Positions 20,150 through 30,152 are shown, counted from the stretch's first letter. The stretch is 64,000 nucleotides of DNA from Pseudomonas syringae KCTC 12500 (GCF_000507185.2 NZ_AYTM02000002.1:5429501-5493500), one strand, 5' to 3'. Notes: a model not told the origin generated them from the sequence alone. Numbers and translations: made by a program.

Positions 20150-20346
20150 TAGGCTTTGCGGATGTTTTTGATCACACGGATTTGCATCCGCACGATGTCC
20201 AACTGCTTGCCAATGAAATGCTTGCGGCAACCGCAGGTCAGTTCGTGCTCGGGTAGTTCGTGGATGACTTCGATACGTAGCAATTCAGCCAACAGGGTTT
20301 TGCGTTTACCACAGCGTTTGACCGGTACAACGTGTTGCGCTGCCAC
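20150..20346 (-). pseudogene. IS66-family TnpC transposase remnant
   Basis: On the minus strand a 65-codon stretch reads RIEVIHELPEHEL, TCGCRKHFIG, KQLDIVRMQIRVIKNIRKA. This matches, as I recall, the zinc-finger and following segment of IS66 TnpC transposases (ELTC-CGC-KHxIG ... EQLDIVPMQIRVIKHIRK). Only this internal fragment remains; no catalytic DDE part, TnpA/TnpB or terminal repeats are visible. The rest of the 517-base gap 19998-20514 holds nothing I can name, except the helicase gene's leader at its end. Confidence 0.7.
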
Positions 20347-20514
20347 CGAAGCACCGCGCCCAGATCAGGTCTCCAAGGCGGCCGAGTGGAATCCATCGGC
20401 GGGGTAAGGTGCCTGATTCAGATATAAGCATTCCTTATTGTCGATGACTCATGGACTATATGCCCATTTGGCTGCCTCTCTGAGGCAAGCGCTCGCATCT
20501 GCAGGAGCCCGTGA

Positions 20515-23500
20515 ATGAACATCAAGATTGAGGCACTGATCGCCCGGAAGATCGGTTTCGCCTCCCACCAGAACGCCGTACCGCTCGTACGTGAATTGAG
20601 TATCTGGAACCAGGAAGAAAGCGATTTTGAAAACCTGACCCTGACTTTAAGCACCGACCCGGATTTCGTAGAGAGCCGCACTTGGCGTATAGACCGCATT
20701 CATGCAGGTGATCGCCTCAACATTTCCGAGCGTGATATCAAGCTTAACGCAGGTTATTTGTCCGGGCTGACTGAAAGCCTCAGCGCTGAGGTGGTGATGC
20801 GCCTGTCCCAGGGCGATGACGTACTCGTCGAGCAACGCTTCCCGACAGAACTGCTGGCGCGCACAGAGTGGGGCGGCTTGAGCGCCATGCCGGAGTTGCT
20901 TGCGGCTTTTTGCATGCCCAATGATCCCGCAGTAGATCGGGTACTCAAAGCGGCCTCACAGGTTTTGCGGCGCGCAGGCAAGAAAGATGGCATCGACGGC
21001 TATGAAAGCAAGTCGCGCACGCGAACCTGGGAGCTTGCCTCTGCTATTTGGTCCGGAGTGTGCAGCTTTCAGTTGAGCTATGCATTGCCCCCGGCCAGTT
21101 TTGAGCAACAGGGGCAGAAGGTCCGGCCTCCGAGTGTGGTTCTGGAAAACGGCGTGGCGACCTGCCTGGATACTGCATTGCTGTTTGCTGCAGCTTTGGA
21201 GCAGGCGGGCTTGAATGCCCTGCTTATCATGACTAAGGGACACGCATTTGCAGGCGTATGGTTGCAGCCTCAAGAGTTTTCTCAATTGTTGACCGATGAG
21301 GCGTCGGCAGTACGCAAACGTCTGGATCTGAAGGAAATGGTGGTATTCGAAACCACGCTTGCCACACAGACACCTGCGCCGGGCTTCTCCCAGGCGATTA
21401 CAGTCGCCGAGCGTCAGCTAGATGATGAGCAGTTCATCATGGCCATCGATTTGCACCGCGCCCGAATGCAGAAGATTCGTCCGATGGCGCTCGTCTCAGT
21501 AACCGAGGGATCGGATGAGACAGCCGATGCTCCACCCACTATTGAAGGGCTGGAGGAGGCTCCGGCACTCCCGGGGTTCGATGTCGAATTAAATACGGAT
21601 AGCGAAGGTCCAGCCGGAAAACTGACGTTGTGGCAACGCAAACTTCTGGATCTGACGACTCGCAATCGTCTCCTGCACCTTCCGGACAGCGCAAAGGGCG
21701 TGCGCCTGATATGCCCGGATCCGGCCGTGCTTGAAGATCTGCTTTCCAGTGGCCAGCGCATTCGCATCCTGTCAGTACCTGACTTGAAAAGCAGTGGCCG
21801 GGATGTGGCCCTGTACGAGCAGCAGAATAATGAGAACCTGGTCGACGAAGTTGCTCGTCAGGCGCTGGCTCGAGGTGAAGTGCTCGCCAGTCTGGAGAAG
21901 GTGAAACTTGAAGCAACCCTGATCGATTTGTTCCGAAAGGCGCGTAGCGATCTGGAAGAGGGCGGTGCAAATACACTGTTTCTGGCCATCGGCTTTCTCA
22001 AGTGGAAGAAAACTGCCGACGACCCGAAAACCTACTCCGCGCCCCTGATTTTGCTGCCAGTAAAACTTGAACGTAAAAGTGCTTTGTCCGGGGTGACGCT
22101 AAGCCTTCTTGATGAAGAACCGCGTTTCAATCTGACGCTGCTTGAATTGCTGCGCCATGATTTCGAGTTGGTGATTCCCGGACTGGACGGCGAACTACCC
22201 AGTGATGAAAGTGGCATTGATGTGACGGGTATCTGGAACGTAGTGCGGCGAGCAGTGCGTGACGTACCGGGTTTCGAGGTGAGCACCGAACTTGTGTTGG
22301 GTACATTCTCATTTGCCAAATACCTCATGTGGAAAGACCTGAATGCCAACGCCGCGCAGCTATTGCAAAGCCCTTTGGTCAAACATTTACTGGAACCCGG
22401 TGGCGCCCGTGAAGGGTTCTCCGGTTCAGACGAGTTTCCCCGACCTGAACGTTTGGACTCGTCGATAACACCCGCTGAGCTTTTTACCCCGTTGCCCGCC
22501 GACTCCTCGCAGTTATCTGCCGTGGTGGCATCTGCAGGTACTCACAGCTTTGTCATGGACGGGCCACCGGGAACCGGCAAGTCGCAAACCATTGCCAACA
22601 TGATTGCTCACAACCTTGCTCTGGGACGTCGCGTGCTGTTCGTGGCAGAGAAGCGCGCAGCCCTGGACGTCGTTTACCGTCGCCTGGCAGAGAAGGGGCT
22701 TGGCGAGTTTTGCCTGGAACTGCATTCAAGCAAGGCCTCTAAAGTTGAAGTACTCAAACAACTGGACCGCGCCTGGGATGTCAGCGATGCGTTGAGCCCG
22801 GAGGCGTGGGAACGTGAAGCCACTCGTTTGCAGACGCTGCGCTCGCGACTCAACGAACTGGTCGAGGTACTGCACCGACGCTGGAGCAACGGGCTCTCCT
22901 TGCATCAGGCGATCGGTCGTGTGGTTCGTGATCATGGCCCTCAAACACCCAGGCTGACCTGGCCATCAGACACGCAACATGATGCCGCCGAGTACAGCCA
23001 GTTGCTCGATCTTGCGCGTCGCTTAGGCTTGAACGGTGATGCCGCACGTAATCTGTCAGGCAAGTTCGGCGCTCTGGCGCAGACCCAGTGGTCGAACGCC
23101 TGGCAGGCACAAATTGCAAATGCCTCACGTGAGCTGCCCCAGGCCCTTGACGCGCTGAGTGCCACGAGTGAAAGACTTCTTGGCCTGACGCACCTTGACT
23201 TGCCTGTATCTGAACCGGCGCAGGTTCAGCACCTTAACGAATTGGCGACTCTGGTCGTGGAGTCCTATGGACTGAACCTCTCATTCGCTTTTGTACCCGA
23301 TGCTGTCGCGCGTATCGAAGCAGCCCGGCGCGCGTGCCAGTTAATCGAAAGCTATCGAGAGCTTGAGGAAGGTCTGTCGCTGGATTATGCAGACGAAGCC
23401 TGCCGTCGCGTTCCCGTTGAGGCGATGCGCAGCGAATGGCGAGATGCCGAAGGAAAGTTCTGGTTCCTGGCGACTTTCGCCAAGAAAAAGGTCGCGAAGA

Positions 23501-26352
23501 AACTGGCCTCTTCAGGTGGCGCAGCAGGCCTGCCGGACACGCTTGGCGACCTGGCGATTTTCGAGCGCCTGCTCGCGCAACTGAACGAACTGGATACATT
23601 AGCCGTTGGCCTGCAGTCGATCCCGGGCTGGCAGGGCCTGAGCAGTGACGTGTCACAGATATTTCGTGCAGCCTCAATGGCTGAAAACCTGCGCGGACTG
23701 ATGAGCGGCTTGGCCGAATCACCGGACCACCTCGTTTCATTGCGCGGCGCCGTCGCGCGGCTGGTCGTTGAGGCAAATGAAATGTTGGCGCCGGGCGGGC
23801 AAATCGGCGTAGCGTTATCAGCCTTGCAACAGGCTTTGTCACGCTATGAAGACGCCGCTCGACTGTTTGCCGAATTGTCTGTAGCCGGTACAGATAAACA
23901 ACTGAGCGCTACTGCCTTGCGGGCTACTTCGCTGTCGATCCAGCAACAGGAGGAGCAACTCAAGGCATGGTGCGATTGGTGCCGGGTTCGCGAACAGGCG
24001 GGTGAGGCTGGTTTGGCAAGTCTGGCCCGTGCGCTCGAAGCAGGGGGGCTGTCACCTGCAGCAAGCGAGGAAACCTTCATCACGGCCTATGCCCATTGGT
24101 TCGCCACGCAAGGTATAGACGGCGAACCGCTGTTGAGGAATTTCGTGGCTGCCGAGCACATGAGTGATATCGCGGCTTTCGTGCGTCTGGACGACGAAAT
24201 GGCCAAACTGACAGTGCGTTACATCCGGGCTAAACTGTGTGGCTTGATCCCCTCCAAAAATGACATCCCCAAGAGCAGCGGCTTTGCCATTCTCAAACAT
24301 GAATTGCAGAAGTCCCGCCGGCATAAACCTGTCAGGCAACTGGCTGTTGAAATGGGCGACGCACTCAATCGCCTGGCCCCCTGCATGCTGATGAGTCCGC
24401 TGTCGATTGCGCAATTCCTGCCCGCCGATCAACCGCCCTTCGATCTGGTCATCTTCGACGAGGCTTCGCAGATTGCTCCATGGGACGCAATCGGTTCGAT
24501 AGCTCGAGGCAGACAAGTCGTTATCGCAGGTGACCCGCGTCAAATGCCGCCGACGAACTTTTTCAACCGTGGCCCGAATGCCAGCGACGACGATACCGCT
24601 GAAGACATGGAAAGCATTCTGGACGAATGCCTGGGAGCAGGGGTGCCAAGTCACAGTCTGAGCTGGCACTACCGGAGTCGACATGAAAGCCTGATTGCGT
24701 TCTCCAATCACCGTTACTACGACAGTAATCTCATCACCTTCCCGGCAGCAGAGACCCGTGCAAGTGCTGTGGAGTGGCGCCGGGTTGACGGTGTTTATGC
24801 AAAGGGCAAAGGGCGTTACAACCAGGCTGAAGCCGAAGCTATCGTCAGCGAGACAGTCAAGCGCCTTACCGATCCAGCGTTCGTGGCTGCTGGCCACTCG
24901 ATCGGTATTATCACGCTCAACTCTGATCAGCAAAAACTGATTAATGATCTGTTGGACAGCGCCCGCAAGCAGTATCCGCAGATCGAGCCGTTTTTTCAGG
25001 ACACACAGACCGAGCCGGTTGTCGTCAAGAGTCTGGAAACAGTCCAGGGTGATGAGCGCGATCTGATCATGCTCGGGATAGGCTACGGTCCAACCGAGCC
25101 GGGTTCGCAGGTCATGTCGATGAACTTCGGCCCCCTCAACAAAGACGGCGGCTGGCGCAGGCTTAACGTCGCGATCACACGGTCTCGCCGGGAAATGTTG
25201 GTGTTCTCATCCTTTGATCCGTCAATGATCGACCTGAACCGCACCAATGCCCGTGCAGTCCGGGATCTGAAGCATTTCATAGAGTTCGCCCAACGCGGAC
25301 CAAAAGCTTTGGCCGAGGCGGTACAGGGCTCGGTCGGTGGTTATGACTCGCCGTTCGAGGAGGCAGTCGCTCAAGGGCTACGGCGCCTCGGTTGGCAAGT
25401 GGTGCCGCAGATTGGTGTTTCGCGTTTCCGCATTGACTTGGGAATCGTTCACCCTGACCGCCCGGGTGACTATCTGGCCGGCGTCGAATGCGATGGCGCT
25501 ACCTATCACAGCGCCGCCACCGCTCGGGATCGGGACAAGGTCCGCGGAGCAATTCTCAGTGGCCTCGGCTGGAACCTGGTGCGGCTATGGTCCACTGAGT
25601 GGTGGGTAGACAAGGAAGGTGCATTGCAGAGACTGAACGCAGCGTTGAATGATCTTTTGGTGCAATCCAGGGAGGAGACAGCAGGTCAACAGATAACCGA
25701 ACAGCCAACGGCCGAGCCCATCGTCATAGACTTCTCCACCGTACCCCGCATCAGTGGAGAGTCGCCTGATGAGCGGGTTGCTTCCATCAGTGAGTTGCCA
25801 GCAGAGATGGGTGAGAGCCGCATCGCGCTGTCTCATGACCTTACACCTGCCGCCGCGGGGCAGAAGGGTATCTATCGCATAGCCGACCTTTCTTCTCTCG
25901 CACCACTGATCCAGGCTGACCAGTTTCACCTGCCTGGTTACACTCCGGTACTTCGTCAGCTCATTGAGGAAGTGCTGCGCCAGGAAGCGCCGATTCGCGA
26001 CTCAGCTTTAATCCAGCGTATTGCGCGTGCACATGGCTTCCAACGATCAGGACGGCTTATCAGAGACAGAGTGCTGGAATTGGCGGAGCAGCACCATTAT
26101 GTTCAACAAGCAGGGTTTGAAGAGGTATTCGTCTGGCACTCGGAAGGCGATGTGGCCGGGTGGACGACGTACCGGATTCCGGCCTCAAGCGAGGATACAC
26201 GAGCCATAGAAGAGGTTGCTGCTGAAGAATTGCGCATTGCGGCGACGGGTGTCGATGCCGAAGACAAGGCCCTGGAGGTTGCTCGATTGTTCGGTATAAA
26301 GCGCCTCACAGGACCTGCGCGTGAACGGATGGGGCGAATCTTCAGTACATAA
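20515..26352 (+). CDS. Giant DUF4011/DUF3320-type SF1 helicase with PD-(D/E)XK-like nuclease domain
   Basis: 1945 residues. N-terminal part: a transglutaminase-like patch with GVATCLD (C217) and KGHAFAGVW (H243). Around residues 365-470 is the DUF4011-type segment (LTLWQRKLLDLTTRNRLLHL). The helicase core has Walker A GPPGTGKS (683-690), Walker B VIFDEASQ (about 1312), GDPRQMPPT, SLSWHYRSRHE, VQGDERDLIMLGIGYGP and LNVAITRSRREMLVF, an SF1 DNA2/NAM7-like set. It is followed at about 1640-1690 by a nuclease-like RIDLG...VECDGATYH pattern and near 1806-1860 by a DUF3320-like region. Start ATG 20515 follows CAGGAG. Proteins of this type are often found near defence genes; a role in phage or plasmid defence is inferred. 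It stands alone, flanked by mobile-element debris. Confidence 0.85.
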   Translation: MNIKIEALIARKIGFASHQNAVPLVRELSIWNQEESDFENLTLTLSTDPDFVESRTWRIDRIHAGDRLNISERDIKLNAGYLSGLTESLSAEVVMRLSQGDDVLVEQRFPTELLARTEWGGLSAMPELLAAFCMPNDPAVDRVLKAASQVLRRAGKKDGIDGYESKSRTRTWELASAIWSGVCSFQLSYALPPASFEQQGQKVRPPSVVLENGVATCLDTALLFAAALEQAGLNALLIMTKGHAFAGVWLQPQEFSQLLTDEASAVRKRLDLKEMVVFETTLATQTPAPGFSQAITVAERQLDDEQFIMAIDLHRARMQKIRPMALVSVTEGSDETADAPPTIEGLEEAPALPGFDVELNTDSEGPAGKLTLWQRKLLDLTTRNRLLHLPDSAKGVRLICPDPAVLEDLLSSGQRIRILSVPDLKSSGRDVALYEQQNNENLVDEVARQALARGEVLASLEKVKLEATLIDLFRKARSDLEEGGANTLFLAIGFLKWKKTADDPKTYSAPLILLPVKLERKSALSGVTLSLLDEEPRFNLTLLELLRHDFELVIPGLDGELPSDESGIDVTGIWNVVRRAVRDVPGFEVSTELVLGTFSFAKYLMWKDLNANAAQLLQSPLVKHLLEPGGAREGFSGSDEFPRPERLDSSITPAELFTPLPADSSQLSAVVASAGTHSFVMDGPPGTGKSQTIANMIAHNLALGRRVLFVAEKRAALDVVYRRLAEKGLGEFCLELHSSKASKVEVLKQLDRAWDVSDALSPEAWEREATRLQTLRSRLNELVEVLHRRWSNGLSLHQAIGRVVRDHGPQTPRLTWPSDTQHDAAEYSQLLDLARRLGLNGDAARNLSGKFGALAQTQWSNAWQAQIANASRELPQALDALSATSERLLGLTHLDLPVSEPAQVQHLNELATLVVESYGLNLSFAFVPDAVARIEAARRACQLIESYRELEEGLSLDYADEACRRVPVEAMRSEWRDAEGKFWFLATFAKKKVAKKLASSGGAAGLPDTLGDLAIFERLLAQLNELDTLAVGLQSIPGWQGLSSDVSQIFRAASMAENLRGLMSGLAESPDHLVSLRGAVARLVVEANEMLAPGGQIGVALSALQQALSRYEDAARLFAELSVAGTDKQLSATALRATSLSIQQQEEQLKAWCDWCRVREQAGEAGLASLARALEAGGLSPAASEETFITAYAHWFATQGIDGEPLLRNFVAAEHMSDIAAFVRLDDEMAKLTVRYIRAKLCGLIPSKNDIPKSSGFAILKHELQKSRRHKPVRQLAVEMGDALNRLAPCMLMSPLSIAQFLPADQPPFDLVIFDEASQIAPWDAIGSIARGRQVVIAGDPRQMPPTNFFNRGPNASDDDTAEDMESILDECLGAGVPSHSLSWHYRSRHESLIAFSNHRYYDSNLITFPAAETRASAVEWRRVDGVYAKGKGRYNQAEAEAIVSETVKRLTDPAFVAAGHSIGIITLNSDQQKLINDLLDSARKQYPQIEPFFQDTQTEPVVVKSLETVQGDERDLIMLGIGYGPTEPGSQVMSMNFGPLNKDGGWRRLNVAITRSRREMLVFSSFDPSMIDLNRTNARAVRDLKHFIEFAQRGPKALAEAVQGSVGGYDSPFEEAVAQGLRRLGWQVVPQIGVSRFRIDLGIVHPDRPGDYLAGVECDGATYHSAATARDRDKVRGAILSGLGWNLVRLWSTEWWVDKEGALQRLNAALNDLLVQSREETAGQQITEQPTAEPIVIDFSTVPRISGESPDERVASISELPAEMGESRIALSHDLTPAAAGQKGIYRIADLSSLAPLIQADQFHLPGYTPVLRQLIEEVLRQEAPIRDSALIQRIARAHGFQRSGRLIRDRVLELAEQHHYVQQAGFEEVFVWHSEGDVAGWTTYRIPASSEDTRAIEEVAAEELRIAATGVDAEDKALEVARLFGIKRLTGPARERMGRIFST

Positions 26353-26356
26353 GAGC

Positions 26357-26380
26357 TAGCGCCCCACTGATGGGGCGCTA
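26357..26380. terminator. Bidirectional terminator hairpin between convergent genes
   Basis: TAGCGCCCCA / TGGGGCGCTA is a perfect 10-bp stem with the loop CTGA. It lies 4 bases after the helicase stop and includes the stop codon of the convergent phosphoesterase gene on the other strand. There is no long T-run, so efficiency is uncertain. Confidence 0.6.
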
Positions 26381-27496
26381 ATGCGCCCGCCGGAGCGTAA
26401 TCCGGGTCAATTCCGAAGGTTTGCCGAGGCGAATGGCAAACCCGGGCCAGAGGGCGGTGCCGTTGTTGACGTACAGTTGCATTCCGCCCACATCATAAAG
26501 CCCTGACACAAATCCGCCGTTGGCCAGGGCCAGCAACCAGTGAAGACCGAAGATCATGCCGCCATGGGTATGCCCGGAGAGTTGCAGCGCTACGCCGTGG
26601 GTAGCTGTTTCCTTCGCGTTTCTGGGTTGGTGGTCGAGCAGGATGATCGGCGTGTCTTTCGCGATGCCTGCTATGGCTTTTTGCAGGTCTGGCGCAGGGA
26701 AGCCGGTTTTCGGCGCAGTGACGTCGGTGACGCCGGCCAGAGCAATGCGTGCACCGTCGTGCTCGATCATCGTGTGGCTGTTGGCGAGAGGGATCATTCC
26801 CAGAGACACGAAGTGCTGCATCCACGCCTGATTGTCGAAAAAGTACTCGTGGTTGCCGGGGATGACGTACACGCCGTCCGGTGCACGCAAATCGCGCAGG
26901 GCCTCGATATCCTGTTTCCGGTTGCTTAGCGATCCATCAATCAGATCGCCGGTGATGACGATCAGATTCACCCCCAGCGCATTTGACTGCTGTACCACCG
27001 CCTGGGTCCAAGGCGCATCGAACAGGCGACTGATGTGCATGTCGGTCAGTTGCAATACTTGGTAGCCCTCGAATTGCGGAGGCAGGTTTTTAATCGCGAT
27101 CTGGATGTCTTTCACCGGCGGCACGCGCACAGCCTGCTGGACGCCGACTGCTGCCAGCAGTAGAGCTGCCACACCGATGAAGTAACGCAGATTGGCCGGA
27201 ATGCTCAGCGTCTGCCGGCGCACCAACATCGTCAGCAATGTGCCGATGTCGACGATGATTTGCAGTACCGCAAGCAACAGGATTGCGCCGAACGCCCAGT
27301 TGAACAGCATCACGACGTAGCGAGGAAACTCCGGCGAGAACACGCTGCCGGAAGAAAACCGGCAATACAAATGGTATTGCGAGGCAAGGACAAGCACTAC
27401 GGCAACGGCGATTTTCGCCGATAGCGCCCAAGGCATCGGCCACAGGAACCGGGCGATGACGTACAGGCAGGGCATGCTGAACATGACATGAAACAT
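26378..27496 (-). CDS. Membrane-anchored metallophosphoesterase (YkuE/YaeI-like)
   Basis: 372 residues. The first about 140 hold several hydrophobic segments (WALSAKIAVAVVLVLASQ, VVMLFNWAFGAILLLAVLQ, YFIGVAALLLAAVGV), followed by a calcineurin-like phosphoesterase domain with all metal-binding motifs: LTDMHIS (D-x-H), VITGDLIDG (GD), VIPGNHEYF (GNHE) and SGHTHGGM (GHxH). Such proteins hydrolyse phosphodiesters or pyrophosphates at the membrane, possibly of lipids or peptidoglycan precursors; the substrate is not evident. Convergent with the helicase gene. Confidence 0.85.
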   Translation of the reverse strand: MFHVMFSMPCLYVIARFLWPMPWALSAKIAVAVVLVLASQYHLYCRFSSGSVFSPEFPRYVVMLFNWAFGAILLLAVLQIIVDIGTLLTMLVRRQTLSIPANLRYFIGVAALLLAAVGVQQAVRVPPVKDIQIAIKNLPPQFEGYQVLQLTDMHISRLFDAPWTQAVVQQSNALGVNLIVITGDLIDGSLSNRKQDIEALRDLRAPDGVYVIPGNHEYFFDNQAWMQHFVSLGMIPLANSHTMIEHDGARIALAGVTDVTAPKTGFPAPDLQKAIAGIAKDTPIILLDHQPRNAKETATHGVALQLSGHTHGGMIFGLHWLLALANGGFVSGLYDVGGMQLYVNNGTALWPGFAIRLGKPSELTRITLRRAH

Positions 27497-27499
27497 TAA

Positions 27500-27880
27500 C
27501 GTGCTCCGTTGGCCGTATTGATGAGGTGGATAACTGCGTCAAGGGCACGGGCAGTAATGAGGTCGACCTCGTCATGCTGCAGCGTGTTGCCGGGCCGAGG
27601 TGCCAAAGATCTTCGTGCCGAGGCAGAACTTCGACACAAGCACAACCGTGATGCCAAGTTTCTTGTAATGGGCGGCGCTTGTCGAGCCATGCTTGAACGT
27701 AGCGAATATCGGTAGCCGCCGACATCGATGCCGCATGCCAGGTGCTTCTGTCCATGGCTGGACATGAAACTGTAGACCTGACGTTGCGCCGGCGGCGTTT
27801 TTTTGACCTGGGCAGCGTGGCTGATACCAAGGGTTTCATGGCTATCCGTTTTCAGCTAACGGATAATGTGCGAGTTCGAG
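27500..27880 (-). pseudogene. Degenerate stretch, possibly a tyrosine-recombinase remnant
   Basis: Between the phosphoesterase and the IclR gene no intact gene is visible. On the minus strand the peptide AATDIRYVQAWL resembles the segment before the second active-site histidine of tyrosine recombinases (typically TDIRxIQxxLGH), and neighbouring frames contain further weak matches, as expected for an old frameshifted copy. I cannot assign it firmly; it may be coincidence. The last 30 bases hold the ribosome site of the IclR gene. Confidence 0.3.
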
Positions 27881-27911
27881 GTTCATGCTGCAATCTGCCG
27901 CACAGGAGTTA

Positions 27912-28655
27912 ATGATGGTCAAAACGCGTCCACGTCCCGCCGTGAATGGAGTCGCATCAGCGGATAGGGTGCTCACCGTTCTTTCTTCGTTTCAGATCGG
28001 AGACTCGGCCTTGAGCCTTGTGGAACTGGTAGAGCGCACCGGACTGATCAAAAGCACGATCATGCGTTTGATGGTTTCCCTGGAAACCTATGGTTTCGTC
28101 AATCGCCTTGCAGACGGTCGCTACATGCTCGCGAGCGAAGTCATGCGCCTCAATGCGGTCTATCAGGATGCCCTGGATCTTGAGCGGCATGTGTTGCCAA
28201 GGTTGCACAAGCTGAGCGGAGAAACCGGCGAGACCGCCTCTTTTTATGTGAAACACGGTGCCTATCGGTTGTGTCAGTACCGGGTCAACTCTCCTCACCG
28301 TCTGCGATTGCACATGCAGCCTGGAGACATGCGCCCCATGGACGGTGCGGCGAGTGCCGAAGCATTGCGTACACCGTATGCACGTGCAAAGGATGGGCTG
28401 GAGCCTTTTTACTCGAGCGGTGCGACGGATCCACATGCGGCCTCAATGGCGTTGCCCATTTTTGGTCCGCTGCATGAAAACATCGGAGCGTTGGTGCTTT
28501 CAGGCCCGTCGATGCGGCTGACCGCCGACTACGCAAAAGCGATCCGCTCCATCTTCATCGAGGTGGCTGACGACCTGACGCGCAGCCTTGGGGGGAAGAG
28601 CTTTGGCGAGGAGAAGGTGGCACACCGTGCGCCGGCAGTTGACGAAGCGGTCTGA
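27912..28655 (+). CDS. IclR-family transcriptional regulator
   Basis: About 247 residues. The N-terminal winged helix reads SADRVLTVLSSFQIGDSALSL then LIKSTIMRLMVSLETYGFVNR, and the C-terminal effector domain has YQDALDLERHVLPRLHKLSGETGETASFYV and SMALPIFGPLHENIGALVLSGP. AGGAG stands 3 to 6 bases before two neighbouring ATG codons (27912, 27915). IclR proteins usually control the adjacent catabolic operon by binding a short palindrome; the candidate site is in the divergent promoter at 31222-31236. Likely controls the transporter and enzymes that follow. Confidence 0.88.
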   Translation: MMVKTRPRPAVNGVASADRVLTVLSSFQIGDSALSLVELVERTGLIKSTIMRLMVSLETYGFVNRLADGRYMLASEVMRLNAVYQDALDLERHVLPRLHKLSGETGETASFYVKHGAYRLCQYRVNSPHRLRLHMQPGDMRPMDGAASAEALRTPYARAKDGLEPFYSSGATDPHAASMALPIFGPLHENIGALVLSGPSMRLTADYAKAIRSIFIEVADDLTRSLGGKSFGEEKVAHRAPAVDEAV

Positions 28656-28739
28656 GTCCGGAGGCAGCGCGGAGTTTCCATAAACAGCCGACTTGAAGCG
28701 CTGCACAAGGCAGCGTTTCAAACCGTTATCGCCAGTTTC

Positions 28740-30074
28740 TCAGTTGACCTCTACAGATTTGGCGTCCTCATGCGCCTCACGCTTGCGGCTTCTGCCCATC
28801 ACAACCACGGCGATTGCACCAGCCGTGCACAGCGCGGCCAGAGGCAGCAGAGCGATCGCATAACTCCCCGTGGCCTGATGGATAGCGCCATAAGCGTTGA
28901 CCATGATCCCGCCACCGATCAGATTCGCCAGGGCGCCGATAGCCGCCAGTCCGGCGGCGGCCGTGCTGCTCGAAAGCCAGTTGGACACCAGTGCCCAGAA
29001 CGGACCTTTCATCGAGTAGGCGCCGATCAGCACCATGGTCAGCATCACGACAGTGGCGGGTAGAGAGGACGTGACCAGCGCCAGCAACAGCCCCGCCGTG
29101 ATCAAAAACAGGGTGGCGGAGGTGTGCCAGCGACGTTCATTGCTGCGGTCCGAACTGCGCCCCCAGATGATCATCGCAACCGACGCAATACCGTAGGGGA
29201 TGGCATTGACGAAGCCGATCTCCAGATTGCTCAGGCCAAAGCTTTTCAACAGCTGCGGTGCCCACACGCTCATGGTGCTGCCTGCTGCAGAAGCGCCTGA
29301 ATAGATAAGCGCCATGACCCATATGTCCTTGTGCTTGAGCAGCTTCCACAGCGATATATAGCCGATGTTGGTCTTGAGCTTGCGCTCCTCGTCCAGCTTG
29401 TTGACCAGCCAGGTGCGCTGCTCGTCATCCAGCCAACGAGCCTGAGCGGGACGATCCGTCAAAATGAAAAGGCAGGCGATTCCCAGCAGTACGGCGGGGA
29501 TACCCTCAAGAATGAACAGCCAATGCCAGCCCCTCATGCCCATCCAGCCGTCCAGTGTCAGCAGGTAACCCGAAAGGGGGGAGCCCAGAAAGTTTGCACC
29601 TGGAATAGCGACCATGAAGATCGCCACCATGCGTGCGCGATAGGCCGACGGCAACCAGTAAGTCATGTACAGCAGCACGCCCGGGAAGAAACCTGCTTCG
29701 GCAGCACCCAGCAGAAAGCGCATGACGTACAGCGAGTTAGCGCCCTGCACAAAAGCCGTACCTGCGGAAATCAGCCCCCAGGTGATCATGATGCGTGCAA
29801 TCCAGATGCGCGCGCCGAATTTCTGCAGGGCCAGGTTGCTCGGCACCTCGACCAAAAAGTACGAGACAAAGAACAGGCTGCTCGCGAAACCGAAGATCGC
29901 CGGGCTAAGGCCAAGGTCATGATTCATCTGCAGCGATGCCATGCCGATATTGCCCCGGTCGATGATCGCTATCAGGTAACAGAGGATAAGGAAGGGAAGC
30001 AGTCGCCATGCGACTCGGCGCATGGTGGTGCGCTCGAGTTCGGTGACCGGTTGCGTCGGTTGGGTGCGGGCCAT
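28740..30074 (-). CDS. MFS transporter of the anion:cation symporter family
   Basis: 444 residues with about 12 hydrophobic segments. The family pattern is clear: RVAWRLLPFLILCYLIAIIDRGNIG at the start, LGAAEAGFFPGVLLYMTYWLP and WHWLFILEGIPAVLLG. Members carry hexuronates, tartrate, phthalate and similar organic acids in with protons. AGGAGA precedes ATG 30074. The gene runs in the same direction as, and 78 bases after, the 2-hydroxyacid dehydrogenase, so the substrate is probably a hydroxy acid or sugar acid (inference). Confidence 0.87.
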   Translation of the reverse strand: MARTQPTQPVTELERTTMRRVAWRLLPFLILCYLIAIIDRGNIGMASLQMNHDLGLSPAIFGFASSLFFVSYFLVEVPSNLALQKFGARIWIARIMITWGLISAGTAFVQGANSLYVMRFLLGAAEAGFFPGVLLYMTYWLPSAYRARMVAIFMVAIPGANFLGSPLSGYLLTLDGWMGMRGWHWLFILEGIPAVLLGIACLFILTDRPAQARWLDDEQRTWLVNKLDEERKLKTNIGYISLWKLLKHKDIWVMALIYSGASAAGSTMSVWAPQLLKSFGLSNLEIGFVNAIPYGIASVAMIIWGRSSDRSNERRWHTSATLFLITAGLLLALVTSSLPATVVMLTMVLIGAYSMKGPFWALVSNWLSSSTAAAGLAAIGALANLIGGGIMVNAYGAIHQATGSYAIALLPLAALCTAGAIAVVVMGRSRKREAHEDAKSVEVN

Positions 30075-30152
30075 GGTGCTCTCCTGTGTTTATTTTTGTG
30101 GAGAAACGGTAGATGTTTGCCCCGCCAGCTCGGCAGCAGGGCGCAAGCTGGA

